In this document: positions 48,560 to 60,664 of the stretch, piece by piece
Layout: every line of letters begins with the position of its first letter
Position numbering within the stretch: the stretch's first letter is position 1
Source: Daphnia pulex
Lineage: Eukaryota > Arthropoda > Branchiopoda > Diplostraca > Daphniidae
Direction of reading: 5' to 3'
DNA length: 64,000 nucleotides
Assembly: GCF_021134715.1 (NCBI RefSeq)
Contig: NC_060025.1
Location: forward strand, 9,114,001-9,178,000
Notes under the pieces: generated by a model
The model's database searches: none
What the model saw: the letters and a program-made list of their open reading frames with translations, nothing else
Told to the model about the DNA's origin: nothing
Made by a program: the position numbers and the translations under genes

Positions 48560-51530
48560 TTAAGAGTCGTTTAAACTGAGAACAACTTCGTCGTCAGCAT
48601 CGGCGGCTCCAAAATCGCCGGAATGTGGCGGATAATCTTCTTCATCTGCGGTTTTGGTGTCGTTAGTCTTTTGGTGGTGGTGTTGTTGTTGTTGTTGTAG
48701 GTGATGGTGGTGGTGTTGTAGGTGTAGTCCCGTTTTGGATGTCGCGTTCATAAACGCCATGTTGGCTAAGTGGATTTCATCGCCGATATCGGCGTCGTCG
48801 TCCGTTACATCCGGTGGCTGCTGCGGCTGAGACGGCCCCAGGCGCTGCAATTGAGACGCCAGCGACGGGTCCGATTCCTTGTTGTTGGTGGCGTTGTTGC
48901 TGCTGCTGTTGTTGCTGTTTTGATTCATGAACGACGAGGCCAAATCCAATGCGCCGTGACTGGCGAAGAAATGGTAATCGTCGCTGTTGGCGCCGACGCC
49001 CACGTCCTCTTCAGTCCCGTGGTCGTCGGGCTCGTCCGATTCCCGGTACGTTGGATGCTGCTGAGTGGGCGGCGGTGGGTGGTGGTAGACGGGCGAAGAT
49101 GCCGTCGACGTTGTTGTCGTCGTTGTCGTTGCATTGACGTAATGGGGCCAGTCGGGCGATGGAGACGCCGACAAGTGGGCCAGAAATGTTGAAGGTGTCA
49201 CGCTCCCGCTCGTGTTCACTGTCGCATTCCGGTTCATTGAGATTTAGTTCACTCTGATTCAATTTGACTATTTTATTCAGGAAAAAAAATGTTTACCGTA
49301 AATCTGTTGACTCGATTCACCAGTTGTCGTTTCTAAACAAAATTATTTTTACAAATTTTAAAAGAAATCTAAATTGAATTGAAATGATTTTGTGTTTCAC
49401 CATTAGTGGAGACTGGCAAAAGAGGTTCCGGATGATAAATGTAGGACGTTTCGTGGCCGACAACATTTTGTTGCTGCTGGTGGTGATGATGAAGGTATTG
49501 ACTGAAAAGTTGTTGCTGCTGCTGCTCACAATCAACTTTGTTGCCAACGATGCTGACCATCGATGACGACGAGGCTTCGGGCTGTTGCATCAGTAAACCG
49601 CTGACGTCGGCCGTCAGTGACGCGCCACCCGATGGGTCACGTTCGAAAGGATTGTCGTGGCCTTGGTGCTGCTGTTGTTGTTGTTGTTGGCCGAGGTGGT
49701 GCTGCTGCTGCTGCGGGTGATGCTGGTGGTGTTGGTGATGAGTAATTCGTTCGTGTTTCCGAAATTTGGCGCGACGATTTTGAAACCAAACCTGAAAAAT
49801 CAATTAGTTTAGGCAACGACTCGTAGATGGCGCTAGCGTCCGCGATCCACATTTTTAAAAAGGCCATTTTTATGTAATAAGCTCGGCTCGGCGCTCTTTA
49901 AGCCGCTTTTAGAAACAAAAAAAGTCGATAGATTAGTCCGTCGTGTATACCAATATATGCAAATGAGAGCCTTAAAGGTAAAAGAATTTGATAGTCGTAA
50001 AAATATTAATAAGAAAATTGGAACCTGAACTCTCGCTTCGGTCAAATCGATTTTGACGGCCAATTCTTCACGGAAAAAGACATCGGGGTAATGGGTCTTG
50101 TGGAATGCGTGTTCCAGCTCTTCCAGTTGGAAATTGGTGAAAGTCGTCCTGTTTTTCCCCCACCATTTTGTTATACCCAATCAAATTTTTCATTTGTTAT
50201 TTTCTTTTTTTATCTTCGACTATCTATGATTTATTATATATATTTTGTGTGTGTGTGCAAGTACCTATATCTTCTTTGCTTTCGTTTCAGTGGGCCGTGA
50301 CCACCTCCGCCAGATGTTTGCTGCTGTTGCTGTTGCTGTTGGTGATGGGATTGTTGCGTCACCGAAAGTCCCTGTCCCTGGGAACGGGTCGTCGAAGAGG
50401 TCGAGGGTGAATCGTCGTCGCCACTGTCGTGATTCAGAGTTTCCGGTGAACCAAGAGCTTCATCCTCTACCACCACACCATCCACCCCTAGTGGCAAAAA
50501 TAAAAGCCAGAAAAAAGAAGAATAACAAAAAAGGCTGGTTCACACATATCCTGGACATCCATATCAGATTAGGTATAGTTGCACAACAAATAATATCTAG
50601 AATAATTAGCTTAGCTTAATTTAGTTAGAAATGCCTTTAGTGAGAGCCCTGCCGAAGACCTGAACATTATAGAGTCGATGGGGTAGTAGTAGCAGTGTGT
50701 GTGTATATGCTGTTGCTGTGTGTGTGTGGTGCTCTGCTCTCTATAATTGAATCAACTATCCTCTAACAAGGTTATAACAGCTCTTCTATACTCTCTCTCT
50801 CTCTTGACTAGCGAAAATTCTACATATAAGTTAGACTGGGCTGGGACCTGTCGCTTTTCAGTTACCAGATCTTCTCAGTCAACTCATCATCCACCACCCG
50901 GATGGGCTCCCGAAGGACCAACCGATTTCTCTGCTTTTGTAGTAAGTACTCTTTTGTTAGTGTACGTGGTTGAATGAAAGGCTCTTTCTTTTTTTCTTTT
51001 TCTCTCTCTTTTTATGGCTCTTTTTTTATATTTTATAAGAGACCCTGAAATCAACGTATCACGATGATTATGCAAGACTTGAAAGGGGGGATCCAGCCTC
51101 ACGACATTTTGACTTTTCACGACTTTTTGTGTGCGAGCGTAGATTTGATTTTATATATTTTAAAAGAATCAAAAAGGGAATTTCTTTTACCTAAATGAGC
51201 GGATGATGATGAAGGGACGTGATGATCTAGAAGGAGTAATCCATTGTTGTTGCTGTTGTAAGGTGGCGGAGGCGGCTGAGTGCCGGACGAGGACGGAGGA
51301 CAATCGAGCGAGTCGAATTGCGATTGAATGGAGACGGTGGGATCATCCGGACTGGCTGGATTGTAGTGCAAAATGTCGTGAATCGAGTAGCACGACGGCG
51401 GCAGACAGTTGAGCCGGAAGTGTCTCAACGGCGACGAGGACGACGAGCTGCCGGAATCATCCGGCTCGACATTGCCTCCTCCGCTGCTGCTGCTGGGCGT
51501 TGTTGTGCTGCCGTTGTTCATCACAGACAT
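48560..51530 (-). CDS. Aristaless/Arx-like paired-class homeodomain transcription factor (about 590 aa)
   Basis: Exons (complement): 51191-51530, 50265-50487, 50025-50148, 49401-49791, 49297-49332 and 48560-49218; 591 codons under this model. The homeodomain spans exons 2-4: [20 protein letters not shown], then a middle with HKTHYPDVF and DLTEARVQ, then [14 protein letters not shown], with Gln at position 50. The [12 protein letters not shown] lead-in and KTHYPDVF...DLTEARVQ favour the Aristaless/Arx group, although FRKHE (usually WRKRE/WRKQE) and FFREELAVK are divergent. Exon 1 has an octapeptide-like [11 protein letters not shown], a possible Groucho-binding site. The tail is rich in H, Q, N and S; I see no OAR motif. 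The acceptor of the last exon is weak and a stronger one at 49267 leads to another frame, so the C-terminus is uncertain. Confidence 0.85.
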
Positions 51531-54500
51531 TCACACGTACGGAATTCGCGGACGACAACGGCAACTGTTCCGGTCCAGCTCAATCGACTTGACCGTCTAG
51601 ATGAAGTGACACACTACGGGCCCCGACATTATCGTCGCCCAGTTGCAACTCGGATGGCAGGGACGGGCTGCCAAATAATAAAAAAAGGTAACGCAACGGA
51701 CCTGATTGTCGCCGTAGCGCATGTCCGCCCCCGTCACCCTCTCTCTCTCTCTTTCACCAGGTATGGAATTATGATTTTCTTTTTTCCAGCCAGGGGGTTG
51801 TCGACTACGTTTGAAGTAGATGTGGATACCTCGATCCGCCTTCTTTCTCCCCCCTTCCATTTCGTTATTTGACTGATCTAACGGATTTCGAAGCTCTACG
51901 ACCGTTTTTTTCCGTCTCTTTTTTTAGTCCGTCCGTTTCGTGCGTGTTTTTTTTGTTCACACAACAAGGTGGGGGGTGGTGGTCCACCTGAGTTTGGGGG
52001 GTGTCGTTTTGTCTCCCGGGGTTTATTTTTTGATAAAATGTTGAAGGGAATTATAATTGATTGGAATGACATTGCGACTTAACAAAACCCTCGGCACATT
52101 GTCGAAATGTGTCGGGAATCCAGGGCAACCAATTAGTCGGGATACAAGGTATCGGATAGAAAAATAGACGGGCGACTTTTGATAGGCTTTCCAATCCAAT
52201 CATCGGTGCGTTTGTGTGTGTCGTTATATACCTACTTGATTGAGCCAGGGCAAATCAATTTGAAGATATCTTTTGGGTTTGGGAATAGAACGAGCGATCA
52301 AAAAGAAAAATAAGTTTTTCTTTAGTACATGGGTGGAGAGGGGATACACACAACAACCTCATTTTCATATTTTTTCTGAGCTCCGGCACTTTGTCGGCTT
52401 GAATAATCGATGGTCCCGCCGTTTCGTTAGACTATTGGAACTCCTTTTTTATTTATTTTTTGGAAATATATTTTTGTACTACACTGTGCAGTGGAGGACT
52501 GTACTGCAGTCAAGTCAGGAAATGATTTCAAACACCTGCTACCGCTGGCAAACTCTTACGCCATATCTTACTTCTTTAGCTTCTTTTTGAGTGGAAAACA
52601 AATAACAATAAAAAGAAAAAGAATAAAGGGAATCTGCACCGTTGCTGGAACACTTTGGCACGTCATGTCGGTCGGCTGCCTATGTGGAACAGCCCAGCGC
52701 CAGCCCAGCAAGAAAGAAGAAACACATTGGCGGCCGTGATGTAAAACAACTCGAGGAAAGACACAAAATGAGAGGAGATTAGTTTGACTGTTTGGAAATT
52801 GAATGTGTCGGACGGAAATAAATTATTGGGCCGTATAATACTGTTAGAAAATGCTCCGCGCAATGGCGGAACCGCAGAAAAGTAATCATCTTTTTTTCTC
52901 TAGTAGCTAATAAGAGAGAGAGAAAAGTTAATCCGGGCGCCAGTTTTAAGCGGGCATCGATGTCACTGGAACTTTCTACACACGTACTCATCTCGTCTTT
53001 TTTGTGACTTTTTTAAAACTGTAGCGACAACAATGGTCCAGCACGGAACATTATATTCCCTACTTTACTGTCGCCCATTTAGTTGGGGTAGTAAAAAACC
53101 AAAATTGAAACTTTTTCTTCTTCTTTTAAATTTTTCTGGTGAAATCTGATGTTGTGAATATTTCGTGAATTTCTGCCGAAATCTTAGACGTGTGTGACCG
53201 TTTGTCCGGCGTGTGTTGTACGGCTTCTTCACGGTTAGTGGATATCGATTGCATTCACATCACGCAGGGGAAAAACCCGCACCTCTAAATTTTTGTATCA
53301 AAATGAAAAATTCTAGCGCGCCATTATTCAAAATCAAATGGATTATTTTGCCCTTTTTGCCGATTTTAATTTTCAAGGTTCCACAAGCTGAGAAAGGGAA
53401 AAACAATTTAACACAAGTCGAGATGAGATCACACCCACTATCGCCTAGCATCTTCTTTTTCTCTCCGACCCTGAAGAACAAGTCAAATCGAATAAAATAA
53501 AAAGGAAAAATTTAAAGGATAGTCATCACGGTTCCTCCTAATATTTATTCTTCTTTTTCTTGTTGGAGGCGTCCGCTTGGCCATTCCGGGAATTTTGTTT
53601 GTTTGCGTAGGTGCGGTCGTCGCCGTCGCCGAAGAAAAAGAAGAAAAAGTTGAATACCAAAAAAAGATGGTCCATGATAACAACATTCAAAAGGCGAAGA
53701 GACGAAGGCAATAGAAAACGTTTTTCCCTTTTGAATTTTGTGTTTTTTTCTAGTCTTAGCTAGAGGCTAGAGTCTTGTGTGTGTGTTGACTGCGGCATTT
53801 CGCCCTGAGGCTCTCACCTGGTTTTTTTTTACCTGCGTCTTGCCAAGCCCGAAGAAGGAGGAGGAGAAAAAGAAAAGAGAGAACCTTCCAGCAGGAGCAG
53901 CAGCGGCGGCAGTATTATATATTTTGGTGTGGTGTTACAAGAGGAGGTTGGTTGGTTGGTAGGTACAGTACCTCATGGTCATCAGTTGCGTTCAGCTCGT
54001 GACACAGTGCGGTCCGCTTTTTATTCTTTCCATCCAATTTAAAGTTGCAGCTGTCGCCCGGTTTTTATTATTTTCTCTGTCTCAATTTTGTGTTTGTGTT
54101 GATGTGCTGTGGCCGTTTGCGAGTGAAATTTTTGGTTGATTAATTTCCCTCCACAAATTCGAATGGCTCATTGAGAGTCGTCCGGCCGACCAACGACGTT
54201 TCTTTTTCATCAGGTAAACACACACACACTAAGAATTGATTGGTATTTTTTACAAAAGATCTTTTGGGGATGAAGAGGGAAACTTTCACCCGTGTGGTAA
54301 ATCACGTCGACCTATTGAAAATTCCTGACTCGTTGGTCATCATACACAAACACGCAACAGGTCGAGAGAGAATCGGTGTGGGGGGAGGAAATTCGAAACC
54401 GCCCAAGGAAAAATAGGAATTTGTTATTTTTCTTTCTTTCTCGGTGGAATAAATGAATTTTTTGTATTTATTTATTTTCTCCCTTTTTTTGACTAACAAA

Positions 54501-55281
54501 TTGCTCACGTCGCCCACACGGGAGAATATTTTTGGTTCTCTTGTTTCCAACGAGTTGGACACGACCGATGTGAAACCGATAATCCACACGAAAAAGAGCG
54601 TGAAAAGAAACATTCATTTCCTGTCTCCCGAAAATAGTACATCTATTCAAACGGGATTTTAGGGTTTTTGTTATTTTTTACGATTATTAGATTCGCTTTT
54701 CTGATTTGATTTTAGCCTGCGGATCGTTGGCAATTGAAACGGGACAGACACATTTTTCTACAGAAAAAAAATCTGGGGGGGAGTTGTCATTTATTTTGCG
54801 TCACAGCTGTTTCGTCATCTCTCTGGTGTGGGCGCAGAAGGTTCTTTTTTATTTTTAAATGCGCGCACCTGCCGCTCACGGCCACGTTACGTGTTTGGCC
54901 GCGATTTATTTGCCAAGAAAAGTTTCCCCATTAGCGGGCGTCATTTCACGACGGCCTTTTGGGGTGGAAATTTTCAGATGACATCGTGACAAGGAGAGTT
55001 GCGTGCCATCAAGTTGTAATAAGATCAACCGTCAAATGATGATGATGAGGCTTGTCTCCCCCCGCCATTTGCCGGCGACCTGTTGACCTACTGAAAGAAA
55101 ATCTGCGACATTTTTAACATCCGTCTGAAAATAGAAAACCAACACACACCCAGAAATTGTTTTTGTAAAAGTGCTAATCATCAGTTGAAACGAGTTTTTT
55201 TTATTTTCTCTTACTGGAAATTGACATTTCTAAACATTTTTATGCGCAGGATATTTGAAGAATTTCCCTCCACCCACCGTG
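51531..55281. other. Divergent intergenic region between the homeobox and calpain-like genes
   Basis: About 3.75 kb with no supported coding sequence. It holds the promoters and 5' UTRs of both flanking divergent genes. A likely 5' UTR acceptor (ttttatgcgcag) ends at 55250, just before the calpain-like start codon. Microsatellites (CT near 51740, GA near 52915, CA near 54223) are the only other features seen. Confidence 0.45.
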
Positions 55282-58200
55282 ATGGCGTCCGAATACGAAC
55301 GCATCCGGCGCCAGTGCCTCAAACGCGGCGAACTTTGGGAGGACACGGAATTCCCGACGACGCAAACGTCCATTTTCTACCACCAGTCGCCGCCATTTCA
55401 ATTTGTTTGGAAACGGCCCAAGGTAAATAATAATAATACAACCAAAAAATTGTCGCATCGTCTATTTAAAGAGAAGAGAGAGAGATAACAAACCCGCCCA
55501 ACACACAAGAAAGAAAAAAAAGGTCGATTGTGAAAGTGGCCGGCCTGACTTTCACCGACTGGTTGTTGTTGCAACAACATTCAAGGCCAGTCCTTGTTCG
55601 CCTTTTTATATCCCTTTCCCAAATCCCACGTCTCTCTCCTTTGAGTTGTCATGTTGACGTCATGAATTCCTAGTCGGAGAAATGGATATATCCATTTGGG
55701 TGCGTGTGTTTGTGTGTTGTGATGGATCGATTAAGCCCCCCGGAAGAAGGAAAAAAAGCCGGATATTTTTTTTGGGGGATTTTCACAACACAACACCTTT
55801 CTCCTTCCTCGTTTATTGCGATCTAGCAGCCGACGAATGGAAAGTGTGTAGTAGTTTTTTGGCAGCACGTCAACCGTCAAGTGACGTGGCGTTGTGTTGC
55901 GATCCCCGACACGCAAGTCTCGGGAATTAATCGTCCGCGGATAACAACGCCAAAGAAAAACGGGAGGAAACTTTCTCTTTTCTGCTTTTGGTTTCTTTCT
56001 TTTTCTTTCCCAAAAAATTGATCTGACCGTAAATAAAATAAAATCCACCGAAAATGTCTGAAAATAAAAAGGGAAAATGTTCGTGAAAGTCGAAACCCGA
56101 TAAAACGGAACGAGCAGCGTGCGAATCTATTTGGAATCAATGGACTGTCGATTCCGTTACAACACCGGGCACCACCGCCACTGTAATTTGATTTTCTCGT
56201 TGGGACATTTTATTATTTTTATTTTCATTAGGAACTGGCCACCAATCCGGTGTTTATACGCGAGGGAACTTCGGTGCTGGACGTTGTTCCGGGTAAACTG
56301 GGCGACCGTTGGCTCGTCTCCACTTTGGGCTGCCTCTTTTTGACCAAAGGATTTTTCTACCGGGTCGTTCCGGCCGACCAGGGATTCGACACGGCCCTGG
56401 ACGGTACAAATTCGTCGACAGGTGAGAAAACAAAGATCCTCCTCCTCCTTGTTGTTTTACCCAACAATTAAAGTCTAAAAAAGAAAATTGTCGAGTGAAT
56501 GAGAGCGGAACCAACATCATCATCTCTCACATCATCTTGATTTGTTTCTATTTCGTTTCGCCCTGCAGGTTATTGCGGAGCGTTCCGGTTTCGGGTCTGG
56601 TGGTGCGGCGAATGGGTCGAAGTGGTAATCATCGCCCGGTTCATTATGTCTTACCTCCTTCCTTTTTTCGTCGACTACTATGTCTTTTTTAAACCGAGAA
56701 CGCGAGTTAAACCATTTTGTCTTGTTTGTTTTTGTTTGTTTTTCTTCTGCTCGTAGACCGTGGACGATCGTCTGCCCACTGTCAATGGCCGTCTGGTGTT
56801 TGCCCACTGCCTCAATTCCGGTCAGTTTTGGCCGTGCCTCTTGGAGAAAGCTTACGCCAAGTCAGTATAGCCACAATTAGGACAGACAGACGGACAACAG
56901 AGTTCATCATCTGGAAATAGTTTTATTATTTTGTATTTTTAATCATTTGCTTTCCTTTTGTTGTTGTTGTTTGGATGGCGTCCACCAGGTTGCACGGCTC
57001 GTACGAAGCGTTGAAATACGGCACCACATTGGACGGGCTGGCGGATCTAACCGGCGGAGTAACGGAAAGCCTTTCAGTGGTCGGCGGTGGTCACATCAAC
57101 AAAGACACGTCCTTTCATGTCCGGCTCCTGGCCCGCCTCCTGGCCAACACTTCCATACTAACGGCCGTGGCCCATCGCCCTACTACTACTACCGGCACCA
57201 TCCAGCAGCAGCAGCAACAACAACCCAACAGCCTGACGTCGCCGCAGCCCAACAACAAGGAGAACAACAACAATAATAATAGCTTGTCCTCTTGCAACAG
57301 CAGCAGCACAACCACAAGCAATGGATTAACAACAACCAAGGAGCAATCACTGCAACAACAGCAACAATCATCTCGCAGCGTCACCGATCGGCTGCCCATC
57401 GGCATCCTCGTCGGCATCAATTACAAAATCTGCGCAGTAGACAAGGTACGGCCAATGTTTTTCAAATTTATCTTTAAGGCAAATTTTTTTATTCAAATTT
57501 TATTCCATTTGTCTGGGAATGGAATGGAATTAGGTGGATACATTGACGGAGGAGAGCGTGCCACTTTTGCGTCTGCGATGCCCGTACGGGCGTCACGGCG
57601 AGAGCACGGGCGACTGGTCCCGTGGCGACGCCAAAAACTGGGAGACGTCCGTTTCCGTGTCGGCGGCCGAGCGCGAGCGACTCGGACCCGACCAACTGCC
57701 CGACGGCGAGTTTTATCTGAGTTTTCCCGATTTTATCGCCACGTTTACGGCCATCGAGTGCGTCCACCTGGACGCCGAAACCAGTCGCGACGAGCCCACC
57801 TTGCAGGGGCGAGGTACAACAATCGCCCATCCCCAATTGTTGCCCAACAACAATTGATTTCCATCTCTTTTTTCATATTTCCAGTTGCCTGGATCACTCG
57901 AGTTTACCAGGGATGTTGGCAACGTGGAGTCACCGCCGGCGGCTGCCGCAATAATTCCGGTAATTCAACTTGACCGCAGACTTGTGTGCACAGGATAAAA
58001 ATAACGACAACTGATTTCCCCATTTTGATTGTGTGTGTGTGTGCGCTCGTATACAGAGACATTCCACATTAATCCGCAACTGCATCTGATTGTCAGCGAT
58101 GCCGACGAGGTTGTCATATCGCTGAACCAGCACAGCGTCCTCGAGCCGAAAGTCATCGGCTTTTCGGTTTATCCGCTGCCCAAGCTGACGGGCTCAGACC

Positions 58201-59459
58201 TTATCAATCGAGCTTTCTTCAAAAAGACCAAAAGTCTCGTCAACTCGCAGTACACCAACAGTCGACAGGTCAGTCAATTTAATTTGATTAAAAATTCGGT
58301 TATCTCTTCTTATGCTAATGAGTTGGGTATGCGTTCATCACAGGTGAGTCAGCGCTCCCAACTGGATCAAGGCGGTTATTTGATCGTTCCTACAACTTTC
58401 GAAGCGGGTCACGAAGGATCCTTCACTTTGCGGGTGTACAGCACTCAGGCCATCAAGCTCAAGTATAAAAATTCGATTCTTAATTAGTCGTTGGCATTGA
58501 AACATTGGGAAATGATAAAAAACCCGTTATATAACATAACCAAACCCAACCCCAAAACGACAAAACAGATTGGTGGATATGTTGCCGTGTCAAATGAAAC
58601 CGACTCTGATTCGAGCCCCTCCGGTCATCAACGGCTACAGCACGCAGACTTCTGACGGTAAAAACGTGGCCCAATACGAGGCCGTCTTCCTCCAATTGGC
58701 CGATGAGCATCGCACCGTTAACGCGTTCGAGCTGCACGAATTGCTCGAGGCTTGTCTACCCAATGGTAACGCTATACTCTCTTTGCTACATTGCTATTGA
58801 AATTTAGACCACATGTGTTTCAACTTCTTTTAATAGATTACATCAAGAGCTGCGCAAATTTGGACGTTTGCCGGCAACTCGTCCTCGTCTTTGATGTAAT
58901 CATTTGAATTTTGCCTTTTGGCGATTTAATTCCAAACTGAATTAATTTAATTTTGTTTGTTTGTTTTAGGTGTCTGGACTGGGTAGACTGAAACTGACGG
59001 ACTTTCGTGACTTTATGGCCAGTCTGAAACAATGGCAAACGGCTTTCAAATCGCACACGAAGGAGAAGACGGGCATTCTGAGAGCCGAGCGCTTCCGTGA
59101 CGCCCTTCACGACGTCGGATTCCAAGTGAATAACGACGTTCTCTCGGCCCTCATTTTACGTCACATGCGCAAAGATGGAACCCTCAGATTCGGAGATTTC
59201 GTTTCGGCCGTCCTCCACCTCACCGTGGCATTTGGTAGAAAACAATTCGTTTCCTATTTCATTGACGTGAATTTTTGATTGTAAAAAACATTTGATTCTG
59301 ATTTGATAGGGACTTTTGATAAGCGTGATCCGCTCCAGAACGGAAGTGTCAAGCTCACACTCACAGAGGTAAATTTTGTCAAATTTAATGTAGTGAATTT
59401 CATTAATAATGTGAATGTTTTCATTTTTACAGTGGCTCAAGTACGCGCTTATGTGCTGA
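55282..59459 (+). CDS. CalpC: CalpC-like calpain pseudoprotease (about 742 aa)
   Basis: Calpain-fold protein with classical architecture but no active site. Exons: 55282-55422, 56232-56421, 56569-56624, 56757-56860, 56989-57445, 57534-57813, 57885-57959, 58057-58268, 58344-58462, 58569-58765, 58849-58895, 58970-59234, 59310-59368 and 59433-59459. The catalytic Cys site GDCW reads GDRW ([12 protein letters not shown]); the His site GHAY reads GINY; the Asn site RNPWG reads RCPYG. All three residues are lost, as is known for Drosophila CalpC. The fold is intact: TAGGCRN, a C2-like domain (FHINPQLHL) and penta-EF-hand segments ([26 protein letters not shown]). A low-complexity Q/N/S/T insertion of about 75 residues sits between the two catalytic halves. 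The acceptor of exon 11 was chosen (caag ending at 58848) to keep LDVCRQLV in frame and needs checking. Likely a regulator or scaffold, not a protease. Confidence 0.9.
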
Positions 59460-59635
59460 TCTTTTTTTGTGATTGGCTGCTTTTTTTTTACATCACACAC
59501 ACACACACACAAGTTTTATATGCTCACATCCGCATTGCTGGATTTTTGCTCATTTTTTTTACGTACACACACCCACACGAATAAGCAAATTTTTTATAAT
59601 TTTGTATATAGCCTTTTTTAAAAGAAATGCTTGGC

Positions 59636-59641
59636 AATAAA
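59636..59641 (+). terminator. Poly(A) signal AATAAA of the calpain-like gene
   Basis: Canonical AATAAA about 180 bp after the TGA at 59457-59459, and the first on this strand. Confidence 0.6.
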
Positions 59642-59975
59642 CAACCAATTGTTTGTTTTTTTCGGGATTTGAATATCTCTGGCAAATTTATTTTTAAAAA
59701 TTTTGCATGACGAATCGAAATTATGCAAAGGAGATTGCATCACTGGCCGAATTTTTGAACTGATCTCTAATTTTATTTGAGTGATGGGATTGTGGAACTG
59801 TCGTCCTAATTTTCACGTCCTGGAATTCTTTTTGGGAAGAGGTAGAAAACGAACATTTAAATCCACTATTTCTTCCAGTCGACGCTTATTTATATGTTTT
59901 GCTAGGGGGCAATTTTACTCCGAGATCTGACCCAAATCTTTACTTCTAGAAGCTGTGTGAATCTCGGCATAGCTC

Positions 59976-60139
59976 TTCCTGTTTTCATAGTTTTATTAGC
60001 AACCAGTTGTATTTTTACAAGGAATTAGCATAACGGGTGTATACATCCCGGATCCCGCACACAAGGAATGTCAAGCGATTGATAGTGGCTTGGAACATAT
60101 CCCCCATGTATGTGATGGTTAAATTTGATTGGCATTTTT
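59976..60139. repeat. Duplicated flanking block, copy A
   Basis: Shares with 61941-62110, in order: TTCCTGTT, TTTTATTAGCAACCAG, a GGTGTA..CATCC segment, GCACACAAGGAA(A)TGTCAA, TTGATAGT and GTGA(T/C)GGTT.AA...GATTGGC. It precedes the first BTB gene as copy B precedes the truncated one. The ancestral duplication unit therefore included about 700 bp of upstream DNA. Confidence 0.7.
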
Positions 60140-60280
60140 TTTTTCGTTTGAACTTTTGGAATCCATGATTTTTTTTCTCATGCGGTGAAGTCAAGCTGGT
60201 TGCTAGACTGTTAGTGTTCATTTTAAATTTATCACGTTAATCGCAATCCGTGGGAATCTATTTTTCTAATTAGATATTAG

Positions 60281-60306
60281 AACCATCTAGCGGCCGCTAG
60301 ATGGTT
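60281..60306. repeat. Perfect 26-bp palindrome centred on GCGGCCGC
   Basis: The half-site AACCATCTAGCGG is followed exactly by its reverse complement (CCGCTAGATGGTT). Each half carries the CCATCTAGCGG / CCGCTAGATGG motif that recurs elsewhere in the window. It may be an inverted pair of protein-binding sites. Confidence 0.75.
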
Positions 60307-60664
60307 TCAATAGTGCTGCCACCTTTCGTGCTAATTTAACATTTTTAAATAATCGGCGTTACCGCGTAAGTGTGACGCACTCTGAGCAGTGAGCTGAGCA
60401 CTGACATTTATGCTAATTCTTCTCAAAGTTATGAGCTCAGAAAATTTCGAAAGTGACAAAGTTTGAAAAAGTTAATTCTAAAACTTCATTAAGACTTAAA
60501 TTACTTGTTTATTATAAGGGTATAAATTGTAATAGGCCTACTACTTATAAGGGGGTCTCGACTAGTCGACTCGAGAGACTTCATTCCACACATTTGGTAA
60601 AGAAACTCAAAGCTGTTCAAAGTTGCTTCGAATATTTGTATAATTTCTTCAATTCTGCATTAGA

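Larger units (their letters stand above)
59460..60664. other. Spacer between calpain-like gene and BTB cluster
   Basis: Contains the CalpC 3' UTR (AATAAA at 59636-59641), the first copy of a duplicated flank (59976-60139), a perfect 26-bp palindrome (60281-60306) and the 5' flank of the first BTB gene. No coding sequence is supported. Confidence 0.5.

Noticed and set aside
48770-49192. Plus-strand ORF of 140 aa rich in R and V
   Set aside because: It is antisense to the homeobox gene's H/Q/T repeat exon; its composition is explained by the complement of CAN/ACN repeats.
57115-57420. Minus-strand ORF of 101 aa with C/L/V runs
   Set aside because: It is the antisense reading of the Q/N-rich insertion of the calpain-like gene.
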